Shown: positions 1-7,567, counted from the stretch's first letter. The stretch is 64,000 nucleotides of DNA from Aminomonas paucivorans DSM 12260 (GCF_000165795.1 NZ_CM001022.1:1240001-1304000), one strand, 5' to 3'. Program-made: numbers and translations. Notes: generated by a model from the sequence alone, not told the origin.

Positions 1-2
1 AG

Positions 3-980
3 GCCACGCCGGAGGGAGAGCGTTTCGTCTCCCTCCGGGAGGGATTTCGCTGTCTGGAGACCTTCGCGGCCTGGGGGGCTCCGGCGGTGCTCCTCTCCGG
101 GGGGGAGCCCCTGGAATCGCCCCATGGACGCGCCTTCCTGGAGAGGGGGGCGGAGTTGGGGCTGTCCCTGGCGGTTTCCACCAACGGTACCAGGGTGGAC
201 GACTCCTGGGCCGAAGCTCTGGCGAAGCGGGGCGCCTACGTGGGGGTCAGCCTGGACGGGCCGCAGGAGATCCACGACTCCTTCCGGGGGGTACCCGGGG
301 CCTGGAACGCCGCGGCGGCGGGGCTGGAACGGCTGAAACGCGCCGGGGCCCGGTGCGGGCTGCGGGTCACCCTCTGCCGGAGCACCCTGCCCGGGGTTCG
401 GGACCTGCTGGAGTGGGCTCGGGGACGGGTGGACCGGGTCTGTCTGTACCACTTCGTCCCTGCGGGGCGGGGGCAGGAGGGGGAGTGCCTCTCCTCGGAG
501 CAGACCCGGGAGGTGCTGGAGTGGCTGTTCTCCTGGGTGCGCCGGGAGGCGGGACCCCTGGAGGTCCTCACGGTGGACAACGCGACGGACGGGATCGCCC
601 TGCTGGGCTACGTGAAGCGGGAGCTGCCGGAGCGGTTTGGGGAAGTCCGGGAGCTGCTGGCCCGACAAGGGGGCAACCAGAGCGGTCTGCGGATCCTCTC
701 GGTACGCTGGGATGGGCTGGTGAGCCCCGATCCCTTCTCCTTCTCCCATCCCCTGGGGCGGCTGGATCGGGACACGGGAGTCTTGTGTCCGGAGGGAGAC
801 CTCCAGGAACGTCTGAAGGATCGGAAGCCCTATCTTCCCCCCCGTTGCGCCTCCTGTCCCGGCCTGCCCCTGTGCAACGGCAACCTTCGGGCCCGGGCGT
901 CGGGAACGGGAAGGGGCTTCTGGGGGGAGGACCCGGGGTGCTACCTCTCGGGCCGGGAGATCCGAGAGATCCTCTCATGA
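3..980 (+). CDS. ahbC: AhbC-like radical SAM/SPASM heme-biosynthesis enzyme (5' partial)
   Basis: The reading frame is open from the window edge, so the start and the radical SAM CxxxCxxC motif lie upstream. What remains begins just before the SAM-binding GGE motif (LLSGGEPL) and ends with a Cys-rich SPASM-like region (CASCPGLPLC, then CYL near the end). The segment VSPDPFSFSHPLG resembles the G-x-VHPDQF segment of AhbC/NirJ, where Asp rather than Cys is normal. AhbC removes acetate side chains from didecarboxysiroheme to make Fe-coproporphyrin III. The next gene, a fused siroheme decarboxylase overlapping by 4 bases, supports this role. AhbD or another NirJ relative remains possible without the N-terminus. 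Confidence 0.72.
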   Translation, partial: ATPEGERFVSLREGFRCLETFAAWGAPAVLLSGGEPLESPHGRAFLERGAELGLSLAVSTNGTRVDDSWAEALAKRGAYVGVSLDGPQEIHDSFRGVPGAWNAAAAGLERLKRAGARCGLRVTLCRSTLPGVRDLLEWARGRVDRVCLYHFVPAGRGQEGECLSSEQTREVLEWLFSWVRREAGPLEVLTVDNATDGIALLGYVKRELPERFGEVRELLARQGGNQSGLRILSVRWDGLVSPDPFSFSHPLGRLDRDTGVLCPEGDLQERLKDRKPYLPPRCASCPGLPLCNGNLRARASGTGRGFWGEDPGCYLSGREIREILS

Positions 981-1972
981 ATCCCCTGCCCCGATGGGCG
1001 GGTCTCCTGGAGGAGGGGCTTCCCCTGACCCGGCGCCCCTTCCGGGACCTGGGGGCGTCCCTGGGGACGGGAGAAACCGCCCTTTTGGAGGAGGTGCGGC
1101 GTTTTGCGGCGGAGGACCCGCGCTACCGGGGGTTTCGGGCGGTCTGGAGCGCCCGGGCCTTCGGCTTCGCCGGAGCGCTGTGCGCCTTTCTCGTGCCCCG
1201 GCCCCGGGTGGAGGGGATCCGCGGGACGTTGGCGGGGTTCCCCGGGGTGACCCACGGCTACCTTCGGGAGCACCGAATGAACCTCTGGCTCACCCTTCAG
1301 GCCCCGGACGAGAGGGTCCTGCGGGAAGACGCCCGGCGGCTGCGCTCTCTCCTGGGGGCGGAGGAGGGGGTGGTCCTTCCCGCACGGAGGGTGTTCAAGC
1401 TCCGGGCCCGGTTCGCCCCCTCGGGGTCTTCGGTCCTCTTTCGGGAAGAGGAGGAGGTTTCCCCCTGGGGAGAGGAACCGAGTCAGGAGAGACGTACGAT
1501 CCTGGTGACGCGCTCCGAAGAGGGTTTCCCCCTGGAGGCGGAGCCCTTCGACGCCCTGGGGGAGGCGGCGGGGCTGGAGGGTGAACGGGTCCTGGCCTTC
1601 TTTCGGAGGTCCCGGGACCGGAGGCGGCTGCTTCGGGTGGGGTTGACCCTGCGGCACCGGCTTCTGGGGTGGAGGGAGAACCTTCTGGTGGGCTGGCAGG
1701 TTCCCGAATCGAGGTTGGAGAGGGCGGGGCAGGCCGCCTCGGCCTGCCCCGGGGTGAGCCACTGCTACGCCCGAGGGGATGCTCCGGGATGGCCTTACAA
1801 CCTCTATGCCATGCTCCATGCCCGAACGGAAGGGGAACTTCGGGACCTTCTGGCTTGGCTGGAGGGGCGGGTGCTTCCCACGGACCGGGTGCTTCTCCCC
1901 ACCCGGGAGGAGCTTCGCAAGACCGGGGGCTGCGTGGGGAGCCTGCTGGTCCGAAGGGGAGAGGGGGATTAG
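977..1972 (+). CDS. Fused siroheme decarboxylase AhbA-AhbB
   Basis: 331 residues, ATG start in an ATGA overlap with the upstream radical SAM gene. The protein holds two Lrp/AsnC-like units in tandem. Each has an HTH-like start (RPFRDLGASLG in the first, EPFDALGEAAGL in the second) followed by a ligand-binding half. The family signature V-[ST]-H-x-Y ... NL[WY] occurs twice: GVTHGYLREHRMNLW and GVSHCYARGDAPGWPYNLY. AhbA and AhbB normally form a heterodimer of separate chains that decarboxylates siroheme to 12,18-didecarboxysiroheme; here both halves are one chain. Its stop overlaps the convergent ogt stop by 4 bases. Confidence 0.82.
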   Translation: MNPLPRWAGLLEEGLPLTRRPFRDLGASLGTGETALLEEVRRFAAEDPRYRGFRAVWSARAFGFAGALCAFLVPRPRVEGIRGTLAGFPGVTHGYLREHRMNLWLTLQAPDERVLREDARRLRSLLGAEEGVVLPARRVFKLRARFAPSGSSVLFREEEEVSPWGEEPSQERRTILVTRSEEGFPLEAEPFDALGEAAGLEGERVLAFFRRSRDRRRLLRVGLTLRHRLLGWRENLLVGWQVPESRLERAGQAASACPGVSHCYARGDAPGWPYNLYAMLHARTEGELRDLLAWLEGRVLPTDRVLLPTREELRKTGGCVGSLLVRRGEGD

Positions 1973-2472
1973 GGGCGGTTGTGACGTCCTTCGTGCTCCA
2001 GGAGCCAGGCTTTCTTGTCCAGGCCTCCGCCGAAGCCCGTGAGGGTCCCGTCCTTGCCCACCACCCGGTGGCAGGGCACCACGATGGCCACGGGGTTGGC
2101 GTGGTTCGCTCCCCCCACGGCCCGAAAGGCCCTGGGACGTTCCACCTGCCGGGCGATGTCTTCGTAGGACGCCGTGGCCCCATAGGGAATCTCCCGCAGG
2201 GCTTCCCAGACCCGGAGCTGGAAGGGCGTTCCCTCCAGGGCCAGGGGCAGGTCGAAGGTCCGGCGCAGCCCCAGGAAGTACTCCTCCAGTTGGTGGATCA
2301 GCCGGTCCAGGAGGGCTTCCGCTCCGGGTGCGGCAGGTTCTTCCTGGAGCGGCAAGGGTTCCTCCCCCAGGAAATGGATCTTGCGGACTCCCGCAGCGGT
2401 GCTCCGCAGCTCCAGAAGCCCCACGGGGGAAGACCAGACGCGCAGAGCCTCCGATTCCACCACGTTCCCCAT
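1969..2472 (-). CDS. ogt: Methylated-DNA--protein-cysteine methyltransferase
   Basis: 167 residues. The C-terminal half carries the active-site signature IVVPCHRVVG followed by GFGGG, and FQLRVWEALREIPYG is the usual DNA-binding segment. The Cys accepts alkyl groups from O6-alkylguanine in a suicide repair reaction. I chose the ATG at 2472 because an AAAGGAGA ribosome-binding site lies just upstream; the frame stays open further, but that extension is not family-like. The gene is single and convergent with the heme gene pair. The start-proximal half is weakly conserved, as usual for Ogt proteins. Confidence 0.93.
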   Translation of the reverse strand: MGNVVESEALRVWSSPVGLLELRSTAAGVRKIHFLGEEPLPLQEEPAAPGAEALLDRLIHQLEEYFLGLRRTFDLPLALEGTPFQLRVWEALREIPYGATASYEDIARQVERPRAFRAVGGANHANPVAIVVPCHRVVGKDGTLTGFGGGLDKKAWLLEHEGRHNRP

Positions 2473-2572
2473 CTTGGTCTCTCCTTTCGGTCTTCTTGCG
2501 CCGCCGTCCCCTTGTGGTATTCTTGCGTCCTGAACGGATTCCCGCAGGACGGGGAGGAAAGGGGACGGATCG

Positions 2573-3409
2573 TTGGAAGTCAAGCCCATCAAGAAGATCA
2601 AAAAACTGAAGAAGCTCAAGCTGTATGGTTTCAACAACCTCACGAAATCCCTCAGCTTCAACCTCTATGACGTATGCTATGCCAAGACCACGGAACACCG
2701 CAACGCCTACATCGACTACATCGACGAGGAATACAACGCCACGCGCCTCACGGGGATCCTGACGGAGGTGGCCCGGATCATCGGGGCCAACGTCCTCAAC
2801 GTGGCCCAGCAGGACTACGACCCCCAGGGTGCCAGCGTGGCGGTGCTGATCTCCGAGGAGAAGGTGGGGGAGGAGTGTCCTCCGGAGATCTGCGACAGCG
2901 AGACCCCGGGGCCCCTGCCGGAGACTCTCCTCGCCCATCTGGATAAAAGCCATATCACCGTGCACACCTACCCGGAAAGCCACCCGGACCGAGGGGTCTG
3001 CACCTTCCGGGCGGACATCGACGTGTCCACCTGCGGGCGCATCTCTCCCTTGAAGGCGCTGAACTACCTGCTGCACACCTTCTCTCCCGACATCGCCATC
3101 ATGGACTACCGGGTCCGGGGATTCACCCGGGACATCTCCGGGGAGAAATACTTCCTGGACCACAAGATCAACTCCATCCAGAACTTCATCTCCAAGGACA
3201 CCCGAGAGCTGTACCAGCTCATCGACGTGAACGTCTACCAGGAGAACATCTTCAACACCAAGATGACCCTGAAGGAATTCGATCTGGACAACTACCTATT
3301 CGGAACGGGGAAGAAATCCCTTTTGCCGAGGGAAAAGAAGCGGGTCAAACAGGAGATCAAGAGGGAGATGGCGGAGATCTTTGCGGGACGCAACCTGCCC
3401 AGCTTCTAG
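2573..3409 (+). CDS. speD: S-adenosylmethionine decarboxylase proenzyme
   Basis: 278 residues from a TTG start preceded by GGGGAGGAAAGGGG. The protein follows the E. coli-type SpeD closely through its length, with [21 protein letters not shown] near the N-terminus, a self-cleavage site [14 protein letters not shown] (the Ser at about residue 126 becomes the pyruvoyl group), [13 protein letters not shown], and [11 protein letters not shown]. It makes decarboxylated SAM for spermidine synthesis. It is a few residues longer at the N-terminus than E. coli SpeD because of a Lys-rich run. No speE is nearby. The upstream gap holds a possible weak promoter (TTGCGC, 16 bases, TATTCT, ending 2523). Confidence 0.95.
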   Translation: MEVKPIKKIKKLKKLKLYGFNNLTKSLSFNLYDVCYAKTTEHRNAYIDYIDEEYNATRLTGILTEVARIIGANVLNVAQQDYDPQGASVAVLISEEKVGEECPPEICDSETPGPLPETLLAHLDKSHITVHTYPESHPDRGVCTFRADIDVSTCGRISPLKALNYLLHTFSPDIAIMDYRVRGFTRDISGEKYFLDHKINSIQNFISKDTRELYQLIDVNVYQENIFNTKMTLKEFDLDNYLFGTGKKSLLPREKKRVKQEIKREMAEIFAGRNLPSF

Positions 3410-3425
3410 GTCTTCGGGAAGGGCC

Positions 3426-3944
3426 GTGGGGTTTCCCGGAGAAGCGAGCCCTGGAAGGACAGGGCACGAAGAGGACGCCGTCTGGATGGGCGAGGCCCTC
3501 GCGGAGGCGCGCCTTGCCCTGGAGGAGGGGGAGATCCCCGTGGGAGCGGTGGCGGTGGACCACGGGCGGATCGTGGGGAGGGGACGGAACCGCCGGAAGC
3601 TCCAGGAAGCCCCCTTCGCCCACGCGGAGATGGAGGCCCTTCGAGATGCCTGTGCGTCCCTGGGGACCTGGCGACTCGATGGGGTCACCCTCTACGTGAC
3701 CCTGGAGCCTTGTCCCATGTGCGCCGGGGCGATCCTTCAGACTCGGGTGGGGCGTTTGGTCTTCGGGGCCCGGGACCCCCGGGCGGGGGCCTGTGGCTCC
3801 CTGGTGGACCTGCTTCGGGACCCGAGGCAGACCCATCGTTGCCGAGTCCGGGAAGGGGTGGGAAGGGAGGAGGCGGCCTGCCTGCTCGGGGACTTCTTTC
3901 TCCTCCGACGCCGCACTGGACAAAGGAAAAGGCTTCTCCTATAA
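3426..3944 (+). CDS. tadA: tRNA adenosine(34) deaminase TadA
   Basis: Zinc deaminase converting A34 to inosine in tRNA-Arg(ACG). The motifs are FAHAEMEAL (zinc His and catalytic Glu) and EPCPMCAGAI (two zinc Cys), with IPVGAV upstream, in the usual order and spacing. The start is uncertain. GTG at 3426 is used here, but ATG at 3486 (after GAAGAGGA) begins within the conserved WMGEAL helix, and an in-frame TTG at 3381 would overlap speD. The TAA stop sits inside a TATAAT promoter element for the next tRNA. The C-terminal basic tail (RTGQRKRLLL) is short and variable in the family. Confidence 0.9.
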   Translation: MGFPGEASPGRTGHEEDAVWMGEALAEARLALEEGEIPVGAVAVDHGRIVGRGRNRRKLQEAPFAHAEMEALRDACASLGTWRLDGVTLYVTLEPCPMCAGAILQTRVGRLVFGARDPRAGACGSLVDLLRDPRQTHRCRVREGVGREEAACLLGDFFLLRRRTGQRKRLLL

Positions 3945-3945
3945 T
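3917..3945 (+). promoter_or_regulatory. Sigma-70-type promoter for tRNA-Ser(CGA)
   Basis: TGGACA (3917-3922), a 17-base spacer, and a perfect TATAAT (3940-3945). It overlaps the end of tadA, whose stop codon TAA (3942-3944) lies inside the -10 box. The tRNA begins about 38 bases downstream. Confidence 0.75.
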
Positions 3946-3982
3946 CCCCACCGTTGACCGTTCCTGGTCCTGAAGACGATGC

Positions 3983-4075
3983 GGAGGGGTGGCCGAGTGG
4001 TCGAAGGCGGGCGACTCGAAATCGTCTAGGCGGTGCTGAGCCGTCTCGTGGGTTCAAATCCCACCCTCTCCGCCA
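3983..4075 (+). tRNA. tRNA-Ser(CGA)
   Basis: Class II tRNA with a long variable arm. The acceptor strand GGAGGGG pairs with CCTCTCC, with discriminator G and an encoded CCA at 4073-4075. The anticodon stem GGCGA/TCGTC encloses the loop CTCGAAA, giving anticodon CGA, which reads UCG. The T arm contains GGTTCAAATCC. A strong terminator follows. Confidence 0.97.
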
Positions 4076-4085
4076 GAATGGATTC

Positions 4086-4127
4086 GGCGGCTCCGGGAGA
4101 TCCTCCCGGAGCCGCCTTGTTGTTTTA
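4086..4127 (+). terminator. Rho-independent terminator after tRNA-Ser(CGA)
   Basis: Perfect 14-bp stem (GGCGGCTCCGGGAG at 4086-4099 with its complement at 4103-4116), a 3-base loop, then TTGTTGTTTT. Confidence 0.92.
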
Positions 4128-4278
4128 CCCCCCCCGCGACTCTTCGCCAGAAGAACTATCCTGCGTGGTTCGGTGCAAACATCGAAACGCCAGAAAAGTC
4201 TTGACTTTGGATGTCTGGAAGGCCGTTCCCTTGGATGGGGTTGCTGCCTGGGAATGGTCTTGTCCAGGCGGTCCTTGC

Positions 4279-4307
4279 TTGACAAGGGATAAAGGTCCCT
4301 CTATTCT
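4279..4307 (+). promoter_or_regulatory. Sigma-70-type promoter for the 93-residue basic protein
   Basis: Perfect TTGACA (4279-4284), 17-base spacer, TATTCT (4302-4307). Transcription would start about 25 bases before the ATG at 4339. Confidence 0.75.
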
Positions 4308-4338
4308 CCCCGTAATGATGCAGAAGGGGGAGTATTTG

Positions 4339-4620
4339 ATGGCAAGACCGGTGAAGGAAAAGGAGATGACCGAGAAAATGGAACCGAAGAAGACTCGTAG
4401 GCCCAGGAGAAGCCCCGAAGAGCTTCTTGCGGAACTGGACAAGAAACGCCAGAGGTTGGAGAAGCGCGTCCTCAAGAAGAACCAGGAGGCCGTGTTTGCC
4501 GTAGGTTCGGCGTTTCTGAAGCTTACGGAGATGGACCTGGCCACCATGGACCCGGAAGTCGTGGGCCGCCTGGCGGAGGACCCCAAGTTCGCCAAGGAGT
4601 TCGTCCAGGGGCTTCGGTAA
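4339..4620 (+). CDS. Small basic, coiled-coil-like protein of unknown function
   Basis: 93 residues, ATG preceded by AAGGGGGAG. The N-terminal third is extremely basic (KKTRRPRRS). It is followed by a heptad-like helix (EELLAELDKKRQRLEKRVLKK) and a more hydrophobic C-terminal part ending FVQGLR. No signal peptide or membrane segment is visible. The layout recalls small nucleic-acid-binding proteins, but I do not recognise a family. It sits alone between two tRNA-Ser genes with its own near-consensus promoter, which suggests steady, independent expression. Function not assigned. Confidence 0.75.
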   Translation: MARPVKEKEMTEKMEPKKTRRPRRSPEELLAELDKKRQRLEKRVLKKNQEAVFAVGSAFLKLTEMDLATMDPEVVGRLAEDPKFAKEFVQGLR

Positions 4621-4672
4621 GTCTCCTTCCCTTCCGGAGATGCGGGACCTCTCCCGGAGGCCGCGACGGGCC

Positions 4673-4701
4673 TTGCCTTCCGGGGGGGAATTGGGTATGA
4701 T
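4673..4701 (+). promoter_or_regulatory. Sigma-70-type promoter for tRNA-Ser(GGA)
   Basis: TTGCCT (4673-4678), 17-base spacer, TATGAT (4696-4701), 34 bases before the tRNA. Confidence 0.6.
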
Positions 4702-4735
4702 GCCCTCCGTGACGTCGTGAGGCGTCCCTTCAGGC

Positions 4736-4829
4736 GGAGAGGTGGCTGAGTGGTCGAAGGCGCTCGCCTGGAGAGCGAGTGGGCGGTATAAAAGCCGCCC
4801 CGGGGGTTCAAATCCCCCCCTCTCCGCCA
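4736..4829 (+). tRNA. tRNA-Ser(GGA)
   Basis: Class II tRNA with long variable arm. Acceptor GGAGAGG pairs with CCTCTCC, then G and an encoded CCA (4827-4829). The anticodon stem CTCGC/GCGAG encloses CTGGAGA, giving anticodon GGA, which reads UCC/UCU. Confidence 0.97.
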
Positions 4830-4837
4830 GGTCGTTC

Positions 4838-4866
4838 GGAGGTCCCGGGATTCCGGGACCTCCTTT
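4838..4866 (+). terminator. Probable terminator after tRNA-Ser(GGA)
   Basis: Stem GGAGGTCCCGG / CCGGGACCTCC with loop GATT, followed by only TTT, so the U tract is short. Confidence 0.65.
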
Positions 4867-4921
4867 GCGCACCCTGCGGATCTCCCCGAAGCCCGACTTC
4901 GAGGGAGTCCGTCACAAGGCC

Positions 4922-5067
4922 CCCGAAGGGCGGCCTTCTGCAGGGGATCCAGTCCCGTGCGGCGAAATCCCGTGAACCCCGCCAGGTCCGGAAGGAAGCA
5001 ACGGTAAGCGGATCGTTTCGGGCGCCACGGGGTCGCTGGGTCCCCTGCAGAGGGCCGCCCGACTTCG
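4922..5067 (+). ncRNA. ffs: Signal recognition particle RNA (4.5S-like)
   Basis: The core domain IV signature CCAGGTCCGGAAGGAAGCAA (about 4983-5002) is the Ffh-binding loop. The flanks fold into one long rod: GGGCGGCC..CTGCAGGGGA near 4928-4947 pairs with TCCCCTGCAGAGGGCCGCCC at 5041-5060. No separate Alu domain is apparent, so it looks like the small bacterial form. The ends are estimated from the helix. With the two tRNA-Ser genes it fills most of the protein-free stretch 4621-5126. Confidence 0.92.
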
Positions 5068-5126
5068 TGTTTCCCCGGGAGGTGTTCTGCCTGTCCCCCC
5101 TGCCCCCAAACCTTCTTCTTCTGCCT

Positions 5127-5615
5127 ATGGAGCTTCTGCCCCGTGACGAGGACCGCCTTTGGGCTCTCCCGGTCTACGGTGTGGTGGTGGAGTCCTTCGA
5201 ACGGGGTCTGTTCACCCGATCCCGGTATCGTCGGGAGCTGTTCTTGGTGGATGCCCTGGGCGGACGTGTGGAGACGCTGGAGGGACAGACCCGGGAGGAG
5301 ATGGAGCGCCGGGTCCGTCCCCCCGAGGAGAGGTGGTCTCCCTCCGTCCTGCCCCCCGTCCTGGGGGAGGCGCAGGCCCTTCGGCGAGCGGAGGCTTGGC
5401 GCGGGGAAGAAGACGCCTCGATCTGGGGACGCCTGCTTCGTCACACCCGAACCTTCGGGGTTCCCGATTCCGTCCGGCTGTGGCATCGCCTCTATCTGGA
5501 ACGGGGGAAGGACGAGGTGTGGGATTCCTTTTCCGGGCGCCGGGTCCCCTCCGGGGCGCTGTGGCTCCTGGCTCTGGGGCAGGGAGAGCCTAGCCCCGAG
5601 GAGCCCCGGGACTAG
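5127..5615 (+). CDS. Hypothetical protein
   Basis: 162 residues from ATG 5127. No Shine-Dalgarno sequence is evident, so the start is uncertain. The protein is soluble-looking and Arg/Glu-rich, with no signal peptide or membrane helix. Recognisable stretches such as WALPVYGVVVESFERGLFTRSRYRRELFLVD suggest a small beta-rich N-terminal part, but no known family. It follows the SRP RNA on the same strand, and its stop overlaps the convergent repressor stop by 4 bases. Function not assigned. Confidence 0.6.
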   Translation: MELLPRDEDRLWALPVYGVVVESFERGLFTRSRYRRELFLVDALGGRVETLEGQTREEMERRVRPPEERWSPSVLPPVLGEAQALRRAEAWRGEEDASIWGRLLRHTRTFGVPDSVRLWHRLYLERGKDEVWDSFSGRRVPSGALWLLALGQGEPSPEEPRD

Positions 5616-5923
5616 CCGTTGGGGCTGATGTCCAGCAGGGTGCGGATGAGTTTTTCCATGTCCTCCATCTTCTTGGGGGCTTCCTCCTTGCCTTCCTCCA
5701 CGAGACAGCGCCGGACGTAGTTTTTCAGGATCTCGATGCAGGCGTTGTGCATGGCTTTCCGCGCGGCGGTGAGCTGCACCAGGATTTCGGAACAGGGCTT
5801 GTCCTCGATGATCATCCGTTGGATGCCCCGAAGCTGTCCCTCCACCCTTTTGAGCCGGTTGAGCATGGCCTTTCGTTCCTGGGGCAGGGCCTCCAGTTCT
5901 TCGATGAGCGAGCCGTTCGTCAT
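5612..5923 (-). CDS. CsoR/RcnR/FrmR-family repressor, CstR-like
   Basis: 103 residues, ATG preceded by GAGGAGGT. It is an all-helical DUF156 repressor: LNRLKRVEGQLRGIQRMI is the family N-terminal helix, followed by PCSEILVQLTAARKAMHNA. CsoR copper sensors use Cys-His-Cys with the His 25 and the second Cys 29 residues after the first. Here those positions are Cys44, Tyr69 and Cys73, so the metal-ligating His is missing while the Cys pair is kept, as in persulfide-sensing CstR. A 15-bp palindrome lies just upstream (5949-5963). The only neighbour it obviously controls is itself; no transporter or sulfur gene is adjacent. Confidence 0.88.
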   Translation of the reverse strand: MTNGSLIEELEALPQERKAMLNRLKRVEGQLRGIQRMIIEDKPCSEILVQLTAARKAMHNACIEILKNYVRRCLVEEGKEEAPKKMEDMEKLIRTLLDISPNG

Positions 5924-5948
5924 GGGGTGACCTCCTCTGTTGGGCTGA

Positions 5949-5963
5949 ATATACCGGGTATAT
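5949..5963. promoter_or_regulatory. Palindromic operator for the CsoR/CstR-type repressor
   Basis: ATATACC-G-GGTATAT is a perfect inverted repeat in the repressor's own upstream region. It fits the TACC...GGTA half-sites typical of the CsoR family. A possible promoter on the minus strand (TTGACC at 5991-5986, 16 bases, GATAAC) would place the operator at the transcription start. Autoregulation is inferred. Confidence 0.7.
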
Positions 5964-5980
5964 GTTATCCCCTCCGTCCC

Positions 5981-6010
5981 TTGCTGGTCAATCTCTCCTC
6001 GTGATATACT
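5981..6010 (+). promoter_or_regulatory. Promoter for rpsB-tsf
   Basis: TTGCTG (5981-5986), 18-base spacer, TATACT (6005-6010), about 105 bases before the rpsB ATG. The -35 box is 17 bases from the repressor palindrome, so the two control regions are back to back. Confidence 0.6.
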
Positions 6011-6030
6011 GACCGATGGTCCAAACCACA

Positions 6031-6088
6031 CACGGATCGACGTCCGGGGTGTTGCCCCACGGGGTTCCCCGGAGGGAGGACGTCCGTG
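6031..6088 (+). promoter_or_regulatory. Structured rpsB 5' leader hairpin
   Basis: In the roughly 100-base leader, GACGTCC (6039-6045) pairs with GGACGTC (6078-6084), and CACG (6031-6034) with CGTG (6085-6088) across a GATC bulge. The interior can form further G/C pairings (CCGGGG with CCCCGG). It resembles the kind of leader used for S2 autoregulation, but I cannot assign it to a described motif. Confidence 0.4.
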
Positions 6089-6114
6089 GAGGGAAAAACG
6101 GAGGAGGGAACGAC

Positions 6115-6969
6115 ATGGCAGTGGTCAGCATGAAACAGCTTCTGGAGTGCGGGGTCCATTTCGGGCACCAGACCCGTCGGTGGAACCCGAAGATGAAGCC
6201 CTTCATCTTCACGGAGCGCAACGGCATCTACATCATCGACCTGCAGAAGACCGTCAAGGGATTGGAGAAGGCCTACGATTTCGTCCGGGAGATCTCCAAG
6301 AGCGGGGGCAGCATCCTGTTCGTGGGCACGAAGCGCCAGGCCCAGGAGCCCATCCGGAACGAGGCCCTCAAGTCCGGGCAGTTCTACATCAACCAGCGTT
6401 GGCTGGGGGGGCTGCTTACCAACTTCGCCACCATCCGTCGCCGGGTGAACCGCATGGTGGAGCTGGAGCAGATGGAAAACGACGGCTCCATCAACCGCTA
6501 CCCCAAGAAGGAAATCATCCAGCTTCGCAAGGAGCGGGAGAAACTGGAGAAGTACCTCTCCGGCATCAAGGACATGCGGGAGACCCCCGATGCCCTCTTC
6601 ATCATCGATCCTCGCAGGGAGACCATCGCGGTGCAGGAGGCTCGCAAGCTCCACATCCCCGTGGTGGCCATCGTGGACACCAACTGCGACCCCGAGGTGA
6701 TCGATTTCCCCATCCCGGGGAACGACGACGCCATCCGGGCCATCGAACTCATCACCGGTCTCATGTCCAGCGCCTTTGTGGAGGGCCGCCAGGGCGTGGA
6801 CGGGGCGGTGCAGCCCGAGGAGGCCGTCGAGGAACCCGCAGAGGTGGTGGAGACCGTCGAAACGGAAACCATCGTGGTTCGCGAGAAACTTCACGACGCT
6901 TACTCCGAAGTGGGGGAGAAGGTCGTGAATCAGGAACTGGAAGACCGTAAGGGTTGGAAGGAGGCTTAG
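6115..6969 (+). CDS. rpsB: 30S ribosomal protein S2
   Basis: 284 residues, ATG preceded by GGAGGAGGG. It begins with the S2 signature [22 protein letters not shown] and contains [11 protein letters not shown] and the [12 protein letters not shown] / [10 protein letters not shown] core. It assembles in the 30S head and is needed for S1 binding. After the conserved core the protein carries an acidic, Val/Glu-rich tail (from about residue 225) ending in a charged helix, longer than in E. coli. Co-transcribed with tsf 4 bases downstream. Confidence 0.98.
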   Translation: MAVVSMKQLLECGVHFGHQTRRWNPKMKPFIFTERNGIYIIDLQKTVKGLEKAYDFVREISKSGGSILFVGTKRQAQEPIRNEALKSGQFYINQRWLGGLLTNFATIRRRVNRMVELEQMENDGSINRYPKKEIIQLRKEREKLEKYLSGIKDMRETPDALFIIDPRRETIAVQEARKLHIPVVAIVDTNCDPEVIDFPIPGNDDAIRAIELITGLMSSAFVEGRQGVDGAVQPEEAVEEPAEVVETVETETIVVREKLHDAYSEVGEKVVNQELEDRKGWKEA

Positions 6970-6973
6970 GGGC

Positions 6974-7567
6974 ATGGCCTTGGACATGGAATCGGTGAAG
7001 GAGCTGCGTGCCCGCACGGGCGCCGGAGTGCTGGACTGCAAGAAGGCCCTGGCGGAATGCGGGGACGATGTGGAAAAGGCGGTGGATTACCTTCGGGAGA
7101 AGGGACTCGCCAAGGCGGCCAAGAAGGTGGGTCGCACCGCCGCTCAGGGATTGGTCTTCAGCTACATCCACACCAACGGGAAGATCGGTGTCCTGGTGGA
7201 GCTGAACTGCGAGACGGACTTCGTGGCCCGCACCGACGAGTTCCAGCAGCTGGGACACGAGATCGCCATGCAGATCGCCGCCGCCAACCCCCAGTACGTC
7301 TCCCCTGAGGAGGTCCCCTCGGACGACCTGGAGCGAGAGAAGGAGATCTACCGCAACCAGGCTCTGGAAGAGGGCAAGCCCGCCCACATCGTGGACAAAA
7401 TCGCCGAGGGTCGGGTGAACAAGTTCTACGAGGAGACCTGCCTCCTGGAGCAGAACTACATCCGAGACCCGGATCGCAAGATCAAGGACATGGTGATCGA
7501 CAACATCGCCAAGATGGGGGAGAACATCGTGGTCCGACGCTTCGCCCGCTACTCCATCGGCGAATAG
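6974..7567 (+). CDS. tsf: Elongation factor Ts (short form)
   Basis: 197 residues, about the length of the short Thermus-type EF-Ts rather than the roughly 280 residues of E. coli. It has the N-terminal UBA-like domain ([19 protein letters not shown]) and the [10 protein letters not shown] motif that engages the EF-Tu G domain. It recycles EF-Tu-GDP. It directly follows rpsB, and a terminator closes the unit. Confidence 0.98.
   Translation: MALDMESVKELRARTGAGVLDCKKALAECGDDVEKAVDYLREKGLAKAAKKVGRTAAQGLVFSYIHTNGKIGVLVELNCETDFVARTDEFQQLGHEIAMQIAAANPQYVSPEEVPSDDLEREKEIYRNQALEEGKPAHIVDKIAEGRVNKFYEETCLLEQNYIRDPDRKIKDMVIDNIAKMGENIVVRRFARYSIGE

Noticed and set aside
87-980. Gene starting at GTG 87
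   Set aside because: The frame is open to the window edge and the SAM-binding GGE motif is at the very start, so the true start and Cys motif lie upstream.
2473-2661. N-terminal extension of ogt with a hydrophobic stretch
   Set aside because: It is the complement of the speD start region; the ATG at 2472 has a good ribosome-binding site and gives a normal-length Ogt.
941-3163. 740-residue minus-strand frame
   Set aside because: Low-complexity Pro/Gly/Arg translation, antisense to the AhbAB and SpeD genes and spanning ogt; an artefact of high GC.
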